In this document: positions 8,489-16,789 of the stretch, piece by piece
How the letters are laid out: each line of letters begins with the position of its first letter
Position numbering within the stretch: the stretch's first letter is position 1
Assembly: GCA_012729555.1 (NCBI GenBank)
Contig: JAAYCX010000040.1
Location: 1-64,000 of the forward strand
DNA length: 64,000 nt
Source of the DNA: Acidobacteriota bacterium
GTDB lineage: Bacteria; Acidobacteriota; UBA6911
Direction of reading: 5' to 3'
The notes under the pieces: generated by a model
Seen by the model: only the letters and a program-made list of their open reading frames with translations
Database searches by the model: none
What the model was told of the DNA's origin: nothing
Translations under genes and position numbers: made by a program

Positions 8489-9289
8489 ATGAACACCTAC
8501 GCGCGCGAACTGGAAAAAGCCCTGGAAATAGCCACCGCCGCCGGAGAAGTGGCCCTCGGCCACTTCGGCGCCCCCCCGCCGGTCGAGGAGAAGGAAGACG
8601 CGTCCCCCGTGACGCGCGCCGACCGGGAAACCGAGCACCGCATCGCCCGGATGCTCGAGGAGCGCTTCCCTCTCGACGGCATCCTGGGGGAGGAGGGGGC
8701 GGTCCTTCCCTCCCGCTCGGGCCGCCGCTGGCTCGTCGATCCCATCGACGGGACCAAGGACTTCGTCCGCGGCTCCCCTTACTGGGCCGTCCAGCTGGCG
8801 CTGGAGGAAGGGGGCCGGGTGCGCGTGGGGGTGATCCACTGCCCCGCCCTCGACGAGACCCTCCACGCCGCCGCGGGGGCCGGCTGCTTCCTGAACGGCA
8901 CCCGGGTCGCGGCATCGGCCGTCTCGAGGCTGGACCGGTCCATCGTGACCGTCAGCGGGTTCAACGCGGCGTCGGCCTCGTGGCCCGGTGAGGGCGTCCG
9001 GCGCCTGCTCGAGGAGTGCTGGACCGTGCGTGCCTACGGGGGCGCCTGCAACGTCGTGATGCTGGCGCGGGGGAAGGCCGACGTCTGGCTGAGCGGCCGG
9101 GGGATGGAGTGGGACTATGCCCCCGCCCGGGTCGTCGCCGACGAATGCGGGGCCCGTTTCCTGACGCGGACCGGGGACGGGCGCATCGACCGCGCCCACT
9201 GCGTCCTCTGCGCGCCCGGGGTGGAGCGGGAGGTCCGCCGCCTCCTGGACATTTCCTGTTGCGCGGGCGCCGATTCCATGGAAGATTAG
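8489..9289 (+). CDS. Inositol monophosphatase-family phosphatase, possibly histidinol-phosphatase
   Basis: The 266-residue protein belongs to the Mg2+-dependent IMPase/FIG fold. The metal-binding elements are GILGEEGA (first Glu pair), WLVDPIDGTKDF (the DPxDGT motif) and the C-terminal MEWDYAPARVVADECG. Substrates in this family include inositol phosphates, PAP and, for HisN-type enzymes, histidinol phosphate; WDxxPxxVIVxEAG-like endings with this overall length fit HisN-like members, but no his gene is nearby. The ATG at 8489 places an IMPase-like first helix at the start. It is divergent from thiS. Confidence 0.82.
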   Translation: MNTYARELEKALEIATAAGEVALGHFGAPPPVEEKEDASPVTRADRETEHRIARMLEERFPLDGILGEEGAVLPSRSGRRWLVDPIDGTKDFVRGSPYWAVQLALEEGGRVRVGVIHCPALDETLHAAAGAGCFLNGTRVAASAVSRLDRSIVTVSGFNAASASWPGEGVRRLLEECWTVRAYGGACNVVMLARGKADVWLSGRGMEWDYAPARVVADECGARFLTRTGDGRIDRAHCVLCAPGVEREVRRLLDISCCAGADSMED

Positions 9290-9326
9290 GTGCGGGCGAT
9301 GGTACCGCACAGACCCTGGAGGGACG

Positions 9327-9584
9327 ATGAGCCACATACAGCTGTTCGCCGTGCAACCCGATAACCGAGAACGGAAGCTGCTGGGAACGATCACCGAAGC
9401 CGATCTCGATTTCCTCATCGACAACCTCGAGGAGGAATTTGAAGAGGACGACGACTATTTCCTCAACCGGGACACGCTCGACTACCTCGAGGGGAAGGGG
9501 ATCGACGCGGAACTGGCCGCCCTGCTGCGCACCGCGCTGGACGAAAACCCGGACGGCGTCGACATCCTGTACATCTACGGCTGA
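9327..9584 (+). CDS. Small acidic protein of unknown function
   Basis: The 85-residue product is strongly acidic (EEEFEEDDDYFLN) and predicted mostly helical, with a C-terminal segment GVDILYIYG. No signal peptide or membrane segment is present and I do not recognise a family. It starts 37 nt after the phosphatase gene and probably belongs to the same transcript. Its last 10 nt overlap the end of the convergent radical SAM gene. Codon use is like its neighbours, which supports a real gene. Confidence 0.6.
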   Translation: MSHIQLFAVQPDNRERKLLGTITEADLDFLIDNLEEEFEEDDDYFLNRDTLDYLEGKGIDAELAALLRTALDENPDGVDILYIYG

Positions 9585-10645
9585 GGCCCCGTTCCCTCCC
9601 CCCACCGGCCCGGGACCGCGCGGCCGCAGGAGGGGCACCGTCCCTCCGCGCCGAGGGCGCGGCCGGTAATACGGTACCCGCGCCGCTCGATGAGGAGCCG
9701 CCCGCAGCCGGGGCAGCGGGTGTTCTCCCATTCCCCCAGCCGGCCCGGGAGATTGCCGGCATAGACGTAGCGGAGGCCGCTCGCGCGGCCGATCCCGGCG
9801 GCGCGCACGAGGTCCGCGGGCGCCGTGCGCCTGGAGTCCGTCATCCGGTAATCGGGGTGAAACGCGGTCACGTGCCAGGGGATGTCCGGAGAGACGCCGG
9901 CGATGAATTCGGCCATCCCCCGGAGCTGCGGGTCCGAATCGTTGAAGCCGGGAACGAGGAGCGTCACCACTTCCACCCAGACCCCGCGGCGGAAAAGGGT
10001 GCGGATCGAATCGAGCACCGGCTCGAGCCCCCCTCCCAGGCGGCGGTAGCCGCTCTCGTCGAACGTCTTCAGGTCGATCTTGCACAGGTCGAGCCAGGGG
10101 CCGATATAGTCCCATGCTTCGGGGGTCGCGAAGCCGTTGGAGACATAGCCCGTCAGCAGTCCCGCCGCGCGCGCCTCCCTGAAAACGGCCGCCGCCCACT
10201 CGCCCGTGATGAGGGGCTCGTTGTAGGTGCTGACCACGATCCCGGCGCCGCCGTCGAGCGCCGCGGCGACCAGCCCGCCCGCCGTCGCCTCCTGCGGGAA
10301 GACGGCCGAGCCGGGGTCCCGCAGGGCCTGCGACGTGATCCAGTTCTGGCAGTAGTCGCAGCAGAGGTTGCACCCGAGCATGCCGAAGCTGTAGGCCAGC
10401 GCGCCCGGGCGCACATGAAAAAAGGGCTTCTTTTCGATCGGGTCGCATTGCGCCCCGGAGACGTAGCCGAAGGGGACGTAGAGCTCCCCCCCGCGGTTGC
10501 GGCGCACCCGGCAGGCGCCGCGCGCCCCTTCGGCCATCAGGCAGCGGTGGGCGCAGGCGCGGCAGCGCACCCACCCCCCGTCGAGAATTTCCCGCAGTTC
10601 TCCCCGCCCGGTCCGTTCGTCCAGGATGTCCGACAGCGTCCGCAT
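9575..10645 (-). CDS. amrS: AmmeMemoRadiSam-system radical SAM protein (AmrS)
   Basis: This 356-residue radical SAM enzyme resembles AmrS (pyruvate formate-lyase activase-like). An N-terminal cysteine cluster (C28, C31, C35, C45) precedes the 4Fe-4S radical SAM motif GCNLCCDYCQNW with C92, C96 and C99. Further family features are STYNEPLITGEW, YVSNGF and DLKTFDE. The C-terminus adds a zinc-ribbon-like pair CPGC and CPSC. AmrS normally associates with AMMECR1/AmrA and Memo/AmrB proteins, which are not in the window. The reaction of the family is not established. The gene converges on the small acidic gene with a 10-nt overlap. Confidence 0.88.
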   Translation of the reverse strand: MRTLSDILDERTGRGELREILDGGWVRCRACAHRCLMAEGARGACRVRRNRGGELYVPFGYVSGAQCDPIEKKPFFHVRPGALAYSFGMLGCNLCCDYCQNWITSQALRDPGSAVFPQEATAGGLVAAALDGGAGIVVSTYNEPLITGEWAAAVFREARAAGLLTGYVSNGFATPEAWDYIGPWLDLCKIDLKTFDESGYRRLGGGLEPVLDSIRTLFRRGVWVEVVTLLVPGFNDSDPQLRGMAEFIAGVSPDIPWHVTAFHPDYRMTDSRRTAPADLVRAAGIGRASGLRYVYAGNLPGRLGEWENTRCPGCGRLLIERRGYRITGRALGAEGRCPSCGRAVPGRWGEGTGPQP

Positions 10646-10750
10646 GGGTCCTCCTTCCCGCCCGGCCCCCTCCCGCGGGCAAAAGGAATGTTCGGGCCGC
10701 CCGAGCTTCGCGTTACACTCTTCCTTCTTTTATTATAAAATGGAATCCCT

Positions 10751-11590
10751 ATGGAAAAAATCACCGACTGGAGTCAGCTCTGGGAAGAGCTCGTCGAGAT
10801 CCGGGCGGCGGGGCGCGCAGGCGGCGGCGCCGAAGCCCCCCCGCGCGATCCCTGGAACGAGCGGGCGCGGCAGTTCAAGCAGGGGGTCCGGCGGCGCTGG
10901 GAGCGCCCCGACTCGAGCCGCGATTTCATCCTCTCGCAGCTCGACGCCGGTTCGACGGTGCTGGACATAGGCGCCGGGACCGGCTCCTGGGCCGCCCTGC
11001 TCGCCCGGCGCGCGCGCCACGTCACCGCCGTGGAGCCCTCGGAGTCCATGATCGCCGTGATGCGCGAAAGCCTCGAGGAGGAGAAGATCGGCAACGTGTC
11101 GATCGTGGAGGGGAGCTGGCCCGACGTCTACGTCGAGCCCCACGACTTTTCCCTCTGCTCCCACGCCATGTACGGCTATCCGGACCTGGAAGCCTTCGTC
11201 CTGCGCATGATCGCCTGCACCCGCCGCACCTGCTTCCTCCTGTTGCGGGCGCCGTCGCTCGACGGGATCCGCGCCGAGGCGGCGCGCCACATCTGGGGGC
11301 AGCCCCTCGACAGCCCCAATTTCACGATCGCCTACAACATCCTCATCGAGATGGGCGTCTATGCCAACGTGCTGATGGAAAACACCGGGCTCTGGAAGCC
11401 GCGGGTGAGCGCGAGCATCGAGGAGGCCCACGGGGACCTGAAGCGCTTTCTCGGCCTCACCGACGACCCGGAGCATGACGGCTACCTGCTCACGCTCCTG
11501 CGGCGCCGGCTGCACTGGCGCTGCGGCCGCTACCTGTGGCCTCCCGAGGTCCGCTCCGCCCTGGTCTACTGGAACGTGGGCGGCCGCTGA
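10751..11590 (+). CDS. Class I SAM-dependent methyltransferase
   Basis: This 279-residue protein has the SAM-binding motif VLDIGAGTGSWAALLA (around residue 74) followed by the acidic end of strand 2 in TAVEPSESMI. The substrate cannot be deduced. The N-terminal 60 residues are helical and basic. The C-terminal third contains WRCGRYLWPPEVRSALVYW, which I do not recognise. An AT-rich stretch with TATAAA and TAAAAT (10736-10741) immediately upstream is a probable -10 region, which would leave a very short leader. It stands alone between divergent and convergent neighbours. Confidence 0.8.
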   Translation: MEKITDWSQLWEELVEIRAAGRAGGGAEAPPRDPWNERARQFKQGVRRRWERPDSSRDFILSQLDAGSTVLDIGAGTGSWAALLARRARHVTAVEPSESMIAVMRESLEEEKIGNVSIVEGSWPDVYVEPHDFSLCSHAMYGYPDLEAFVLRMIACTRRTCFLLLRAPSLDGIRAEAARHIWGQPLDSPNFTIAYNILIEMGVYANVLMENTGLWKPRVSASIEEAHGDLKRFLGLTDDPEHDGYLLTLLRRRLHWRCGRYLWPPEVRSALVYWNVGGR

Positions 11591-11599
11591 CCCCCGCCG

Positions 11600-12985
11600 T
11601 CAATCGGGGACCCGGGCCCAGCGCACCAGCGTCCGGAGAGTCGGGGGCTTGCCGTACATCAGGACCCCCACGCGGAACACCTTCGCCGCGAACCAGAGCG
11701 AGGCGCAGGCGCCCGCGGCGCTCGCCGCGACCGCCAGGGCCACCTGCCAGGCGGGGGGGGGCGTGTTCGACGCCATGCGCAGGAGGGTCACGAAGCTCCC
11801 GATCGGCGGGATGAAGCTCAAAACGACGGCCATGAGCGAATTCGGGTGACTGCTGATGGGGACCATGAGCAGCCAGGGGACCATGAAAACCGTCATGATC
11901 GGCGTCATCAGGGGCTGCGCGTCGCGCAGTTCGCTCACGGCCGAGCCGACGGCCGCCATCAGGGCCGCGACCGTAAAGTACGACAGCACGAAAAAGATCA
12001 GCAGGAACAGGAGGAGGACCGGGTCGACCAGCCCGGTCAGGGTGAAGGAGGCGAGCGCCGCGATCCCCATCCCCGCGTACAGGACCAGGATCACGAGCCC
12101 CACCGCCATCTGCCCCAGGATCTTCCCCGCCATCAGTTGCCGCGAGGAGAGGGCGCTGAGCAGCAGTTCGACGATGCGGTTCGATTTCTCCTCGATCGTG
12201 GTCGTGAGCAGGCTGCTGCTCGAGGTGAGCACCGAAATCAGCAGCAGCACCATGAAGGAGATCGGCAGGATCTGGTTCAGGATCCGGTTCGACCGGCGCT
12301 CGCCCTCCTCGGTCAACACCCGCGGGTGCGGGCGCTCGACCCGGGCCAGTTCGGCCACGAGTCCCGGCTCGATCCCGGAACCCCGCAATCTCGCCCCCCG
12401 GATGGAATCCTCGAGCCCCTCGTGCAGCTCGTCGACCAGGCGGTCATCCAGCCCGTCCCGCACCAGCAGGTTGTAGTCTTCGAAGCGCCCCCCCTCCCGC
12501 GTCACCGCGCCCGCGGGGACCAGGGCGAGGGCCAGGAGCGCCCCCTCCGCCGGCCGGGGCGAGAGGGGGAGCTTCAGCCGCTCCTTCTCCCTTTCGAGAT
12601 CGGCCCCGGGCGGGAGCGCGGCCACCGTCAGGCGCGGCACCTCATCGGGCGGCTCCTCCAGGGAGGAGCCGATGAGGGCGCCGGCCGCGGCCCCGTCCCC
12701 GATTTCGGAGGAGGCGAACGCCCGCAGCCGCCGGAGCTCCTCGAGCCGCCGCTCCCGGATGGCGGCGGGCGAGAGATAGCGGGCGAGCCCCGGGGCCACC
12801 TCGCCGGAGATATCGATGACGGCCACCGTCCCGTCCACCCGCGGCGCATTCTTCGCCGTCAGGCGCGGGAGGAGGAAAACCATGAGGAGCACGATGACGG
12901 GGGTCAGGAGGATCCCGAACAGGAAACCCCTGGCCGTCACCGTGGCGATGAATTCGCGCACGGCCACGTGCAGCACCTTTCTCAT
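11600..12985 (-). CDS. ABC-2 type exporter permease (NatB-like)
   Basis: The 461-residue membrane protein has an N-terminal membrane helix, an extracytoplasmic domain of about 180 residues and a C-terminal set of five to six membrane segments, the layout of ABC-2/NatB-type permeases. SSSLLTTTIEEKSNRIVELLLSALS is the family's conserved coupling region. NatAB-type systems export Na+ or other substrates; the substrate here is unknown. The ATG overlaps the ATPase gene's stop by 4 nt, so the two subunits are translationally coupled. Confidence 0.88.
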   Translation of the reverse strand: MRKVLHVAVREFIATVTARGFLFGILLTPVIVLLMVFLLPRLTAKNAPRVDGTVAVIDISGEVAPGLARYLSPAAIRERRLEELRRLRAFASSEIGDGAAAGALIGSSLEEPPDEVPRLTVAALPPGADLEREKERLKLPLSPRPAEGALLALALVPAGAVTREGGRFEDYNLLVRDGLDDRLVDELHEGLEDSIRGARLRGSGIEPGLVAELARVERPHPRVLTEEGERRSNRILNQILPISFMVLLLISVLTSSSSLLTTTIEEKSNRIVELLLSALSSRQLMAGKILGQMAVGLVILVLYAGMGIAALASFTLTGLVDPVLLLFLLIFFVLSYFTVAALMAAVGSAVSELRDAQPLMTPIMTVFMVPWLLMVPISSHPNSLMAVVLSFIPPIGSFVTLLRMASNTPPPAWQVALAVAASAAGACASLWFAAKVFRVGVLMYGKPPTLRTLVRWARVPD

Positions 12986-13953
12986 GCGTCCCCCTCCCCG
13001 GCCCCTTCCCCGAGACCGGCCCGCAACCCGTCCCCGCCCTCCCCCCCTCCGCCGGAGACGATGTCGATGAAGATGTCCTCGAGCGTGGGGCGCCGGAGCA
13101 GGACCCGGGCGGGGGTCACCGCGGAGGCGAGTGCGGGGATCACCTCCGCGAGGTCCGCCCCGGGTTCGAGGAGGAGGTTCCAGGCGCTTCCTTCGATCTC
13201 GATCCCCTGGACGCCGTCGACGCGGCCGAGGGCCGCCGGGAGCGTACCGCGATCGAGCGGCTCGAAGAGGATGCGGCGCCCGTCACGCGACTCGAGGATG
13301 GAGGAGAGCGGCCCGTCGAGCACCTTGTCTCCCCGGTGGATCATCACGACGTGGTCGCACAGTTCCTCGGCGTGCTGCATGATGTGGGTGGAGAACAGGA
13401 CGGTCGCCCCGCGCCGGTGCTCCCCGAGGACCAGTTCCTTCATCCGCCTCTGGTTCACGGGATCCAGCCCGCTGAAAGGCTCGTCGAGGATCAGGAGTTC
13501 GGGCCGGTGGATCACGGAGGTGATGAACTGGACCTTCTGCTGCATCCCCTTGGACAGTTCCTCGCACCGGCGGCCGGCGGCGTCGCCGAGCCCGACCCGG
13601 TCGAGCCAGGACCGCGTTTCGGCGGCGATTTCCGGATCGCGCATCCCCTTGATCCGGGCCATGTAGGCAAGGAAATCCCGGACCCGCATCTTCCGGTAGA
13701 GCCCCCGCTCCTCGGGGAGGTAGCCGATCCGGTCCCTGGCCTCCAGGGCCGAGCCGCACCCCAGCACCGACAACCGGCCGCTGTCGGGAAGGAGGATCCC
13801 CAGGATCATGCGGATCAGGGTGGTCTTCCCCGCCCCGTTCGGACCGATGACGCCGCACAGCGCCCCGGCCGGGACCTCCAGGGTGAAACCGCGCACCGCC
13901 GTGGTGGGGCCGAAGGTCTTGGTGACCCTGTCCAGCGTGATCGCCGCCGTCAT
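12982..13953 (-). CDS. ABC transporter ATP-binding protein (NatA-like)
   Basis: The 323-residue nucleotide-binding subunit has Walker A GPNGAGKTT, a Q-loop region near GYLPEERGLY, the signature ELSKGMQQKVQF, Walker B ELLILDEPFSGLDP and the H-loop FSTH. The YLPEERGLY segment and the DUF4162-like C-terminal part ending RRPTLEDIFIDI are typical of NatA-like exporters. The start at 13953 (MTAAITLDRVTKTFG) is the normal N-terminus; the frame extends further upstream without family similarity. It is coupled to the permease gene and would act as a homodimer with it in the inner membrane. Confidence 0.93.
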   Translation of the reverse strand: MTAAITLDRVTKTFGPTTAVRGFTLEVPAGALCGVIGPNGAGKTTLIRMILGILLPDSGRLSVLGCGSALEARDRIGYLPEERGLYRKMRVRDFLAYMARIKGMRDPEIAAETRSWLDRVGLGDAAGRRCEELSKGMQQKVQFITSVIHRPELLILDEPFSGLDPVNQRRMKELVLGEHRRGATVLFSTHIMQHAEELCDHVVMIHRGDKVLDGPLSSILESRDGRRILFEPLDRGTLPAALGRVDGVQGIEIEGSAWNLLLEPGADLAEVIPALASAVTPARVLLRRPTLEDIFIDIVSGGGGEGGDGLRAGLGEGAGEGDA

Positions 13954-13997
13954 ACCACCCCCCGAAAATGAGCCCGCTCTCCACCCCCGCCGGGCCT

Positions 13998-14573
13998 CTA
14001 CCTCACGTCGGTCGCCAGCATCCCGGCCGCGCGCGCGGCCTCGAGCCCCAGGTCGCCGTCCTCGAAGACCTGGCACGTCTCCGGGGGGACGCCCAGCCTC
14101 CGGGCGGCTTCGAGGAAGAGGTCGGGGGCCGGTTTGGGCCGGATCGCGTCATCGGCGGTGAGGATGACGCTGAAACAGTCCCCGACCCCGATCGCGTCCA
14201 GTTCCAGCGCGACGATTTCCAGGATTCCGCCCGAGGCCACCGCCATCGGCAGGCGGCCGCGGTATTCCCTGGCGACGCGGACCACGTGGGGGATCGGCTG
14301 AAAGAGGTCGGCGTGGGCGTGGAAGAAGGCGTGCTTGACCCGGACCGTCTCCTCCGGGTCCCACGCGGTCCCGTAGTACTCGTTGTAGAGCCCGACGATG
14401 CGCCTTTCCGGCATCCCCTTCTTGGAGGAGAAGAACTCCGGGTTCCATCGCCCCCCCAGGGAGGCGACCGCGTGTTCCCAGGCGCGCATGTGCAGCGGCA
14501 TGGAATCCACCAGCGTCCCGTCGCAGTCGAAAATCAACCCCCGGACGTGCCCCGGCACCTCGATGACGCGCAT
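13998..14573 (-). CDS. HAD-superfamily sugar-phosphate phosphatase
   Basis: This 191-residue HAD hydrolase of the beta-phosphoglucomutase-like type has the nucleophile motif FDCDGTLVDS at residue 15, a helical cap domain, motif II VASGG, and motif IV FEDGDLGLEAARAAGM. It lies 12 nt downstream of the isomerase gene at the end of the arabinose operon, so it may act on a sugar phosphate made by this pathway, for example to relieve phosphate stress. The exact substrate is inference. Confidence 0.82.
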   Translation of the reverse strand: MRVIEVPGHVRGLIFDCDGTLVDSMPLHMRAWEHAVASLGGRWNPEFFSSKKGMPERRIVGLYNEYYGTAWDPEETVRVKHAFFHAHADLFQPIPHVVRVAREYRGRLPMAVASGGILEIVALELDAIGVGDCFSVILTADDAIRPKPAPDLFLEAARRLGVPPETCQVFEDGDLGLEAARAAGMLATDVR

Positions 14574-14585
14574 GGCACTCCCGCC

Positions 14586-16064
14586 CTAAAAGGGATTCTC
14601 GCCGGGGTAAGGCAACCCCTTCGGGTGGTTGAAAAAGAGCTCTTCGATCCCGAGCATCCGGCATGCGGCGAAGAGCGCTTTCCCCGCATGGCCGAAGGCG
14701 ACGGCCGTATGGTGGGGGAACCGCTTTTCGATCAGGACGTGACGATAGAAACGCCCCATCTCCCGGACGGCGAACACCCCGATGGAACCGAAGGAGCGCG
14801 GGTTGAGGTCGAGCACCTCCCCCTGCGCGACATAGGCCCGGAGGCGCGCCTCGGAAGTCGACTGGACGCGGAAGACGGAGACGGGACCCGGCTGGATCCG
14901 CCCCTCGAGCGTGCCGCGGGTGATATCGGGCTCCTGCCCGGGCTCCTGGAGCCTATGCATGATCAGCTGGTGTTTCATGGCCGGTTCGAGCATGCATCCC
15001 GAGGAGGTATTGCCGCAGTGGAATCCCATCCAGAGATCGGAGAGCGCGTAATCGCCCGTGGCGGCCCGGTTCCCCTCGTACATATCCCTGGGAACCGAAT
15101 TGTTGATGTCGAGGATGCCGGGAGGACGCCCGGTGGCCGAGACGCACATGTATTCGCTCAGGGCGCCGTAGATGTCCGCCTCGCAGGCCACGGGAACGCC
15201 CCGGGCCGCCAGCCGGGAGTTGATATAGCACGGGACGTGGCCGAAGTACTTTTCGAACGCGGGCCAGCACTTGTTGGCGAATGCGGCGTAGCGGCTCGCC
15301 CCCAGGTTCGCCGCCATGAACTTCTCCAGGGCGCTCTCGTACCGGGCCAGCTTCGGCACCAGGTCGGGGTAGGTGTTCCCCCCGCCGAGCTCGGCGGCGA
15401 TCTCGAGCTCGATGCGCCGGAGCCCCGGGTCCCTCTCCTCCGCCTGCACCAGGTCGTAGAGATCCAGCTCGCTGTTTTCCATGACCTCGACCCCGAGGTC
15501 GAACAACGGCTGGATCGGGGCGTGGCAGGTCAGGAAATCGAACGGGCGCGGGCCGAACGAGAGGATTTTCAGGTGGCGCACCCCCTCCACCACGCGCGCG
15601 ACCGGGAGGAACTCGCCGATCATGGCGGCGACGTCCCGGGGGTCCCCCACGGGGTACTCCGGGATGTGCGGCCGCTGACGCCGCAGCCCCAGGTTGTAGG
15701 AGGCGCTGAGCAGGCCGCAGTAGGCGTCCCCCCGCCCCTGGACCAGGTCGTCCCCTCTCTCCTCCGCGGCCGCGGCGAGCATGGCGGGCCCGGAAAACTT
15801 CTGCACCAGCAGCGTCTCCGGCCCTTCCGGGCCGAAATTCCCGAGATAGACCACGAGCGCGTCGACCCCCCTGCGCCCGATCTCTTCGAGGGCCGTGCCG
15901 ACATCCCGCTCGTTCTCGACGACGGTCTCGATTTCCGTAACGGGCACCCCCGCCTCCCTGCAGGCGGCCGCCACCCGGCCCCGCCGCTCGCGGGAGAGTT
16001 CGATCGGAAAACAGTCGCGGCTGACGGCCACGATCCCCAGATGGATGGATGGAATATTTTTCAT
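14586..16064 (-). CDS. L-fucose/L-arabinose isomerase-family protein
   Basis: The 492-residue product resembles the FucI/AraA-like sugar isomerase superfamily: an N-terminal Rossmann-like domain (VVYLGNFGPEGPETLL), the central CWPAFEKYFG and CEADIYGALSEYM region, and a C-terminal segment with the likely metal ligands in GFHCGNTSSG. It does not look like canonical AraA. It lies between araD-like and HAD genes and downstream of a ribulokinase, so it probably supplies L-ribulose from L-arabinose or a related pentose or deoxyhexose. The ATG at 16064 is followed by a typical first strand (IHLGIVAVSRD). Substrate assignment rests on context. Confidence 0.8.
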   Translation of the reverse strand: MKNIPSIHLGIVAVSRDCFPIELSRERRGRVAAACREAGVPVTEIETVVENERDVGTALEEIGRRGVDALVVYLGNFGPEGPETLLVQKFSGPAMLAAAAEERGDDLVQGRGDAYCGLLSASYNLGLRRQRPHIPEYPVGDPRDVAAMIGEFLPVARVVEGVRHLKILSFGPRPFDFLTCHAPIQPLFDLGVEVMENSELDLYDLVQAEERDPGLRRIELEIAAELGGGNTYPDLVPKLARYESALEKFMAANLGASRYAAFANKCWPAFEKYFGHVPCYINSRLAARGVPVACEADIYGALSEYMCVSATGRPPGILDINNSVPRDMYEGNRAATGDYALSDLWMGFHCGNTSSGCMLEPAMKHQLIMHRLQEPGQEPDITRGTLEGRIQPGPVSVFRVQSTSEARLRAYVAQGEVLDLNPRSFGSIGVFAVREMGRFYRHVLIEKRFPHHTAVAFGHAGKALFAACRMLGIEELFFNHPKGLPYPGENPF

Positions 16065-16078
16065 AAAGGCTCCTGTCG

Positions 16079-16789
16079 CTAGGAAGGGGGGGTTTTCCCC
16101 TGGCCGTAATAGGCATCGGGCCCATGCTTGCGGCGGTAGTGTTTTTCCTGGATATATTCCGGAAGCGCGCCGATTCCGGGATCGAGCCCGAGGGTCCCCA
16201 GCGCCAGCTGCGCCACCCGCTCGAGGACCAGGCTGTTCTCGACGGCGGCGGCGGCATGCGCTCCCCATGCGAACGGCGCGTGCCCGGCGACGAGAACGCC
16301 CGGCGTCGCCAGCGGGTCGAGCCCGCGGAAGCGTTCGACGATGAGCCGGCCCGTTTCCCGTTCGTATTCCCCGCGCACTTCCTCTTCCGAAAGGAACCGG
16401 GTCACCGGCACGGCGCCCCTGAAATGATCGGCGTGCGTGGTGCCCAGGCAGGGGATCTCCCTCGAGGCCTGCGCGAACATGGTCGCATAAGGACTGTGCG
16501 TGTGGACCACGCCCCCGATCCCTTCGAACGCCCGGTAGAGCTCCAGGTGCGTCGCCGTATCGGAAGAGGGGCGCAACCCGGGGCCGACCTCCCTGCCGTC
16601 CAGGTCCACGACAGCCATGTCCCCGGGGGCCATCGACGCGTAGTCGACGCCGCTCGGCTTGATCACCACGATCCCGCGGGAGCGGTCGACGGCGCTGGCG
16701 TTCCCCCAGGTCCCGGTCACCAGCCCCAGGCGCACCAGCTCCGTGTTGGCCCTGAAAACCTCTTCCTTGAGCGCGTCCAGATCCGTCAT
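16079..16789 (-). CDS. araD: L-ribulose-5-phosphate 4-epimerase
   Basis: The 236-residue class II aldolase-fold enzyme interconverts L-ribulose 5-phosphate and D-xylulose 5-phosphate. Signatures are GNASAVDR, the phosphate-binding KPSGVDY, the zinc ligands in HTHSPYATMFAQ and GTTHADHF, AGHAPFAWG and the C-terminal KHGPDAYYGQ. All match AraD/UlaF/SgbE. The start overlaps the stop of araB by 4 nt (ATGA). Position in a cluster with a ribulokinase favours AraD over ascorbate-pathway homologues. Confidence 0.93.
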   Translation of the reverse strand: MTDLDALKEEVFRANTELVRLGLVTGTWGNASAVDRSRGIVVIKPSGVDYASMAPGDMAVVDLDGREVGPGLRPSSDTATHLELYRAFEGIGGVVHTHSPYATMFAQASREIPCLGTTHADHFRGAVPVTRFLSEEEVRGEYERETGRLIVERFRGLDPLATPGVLVAGHAPFAWGAHAAAAVENSLVLERVAQLALGTLGLDPGIGALPEYIQEKHYRRKHGPDAYYGQGKTPPS

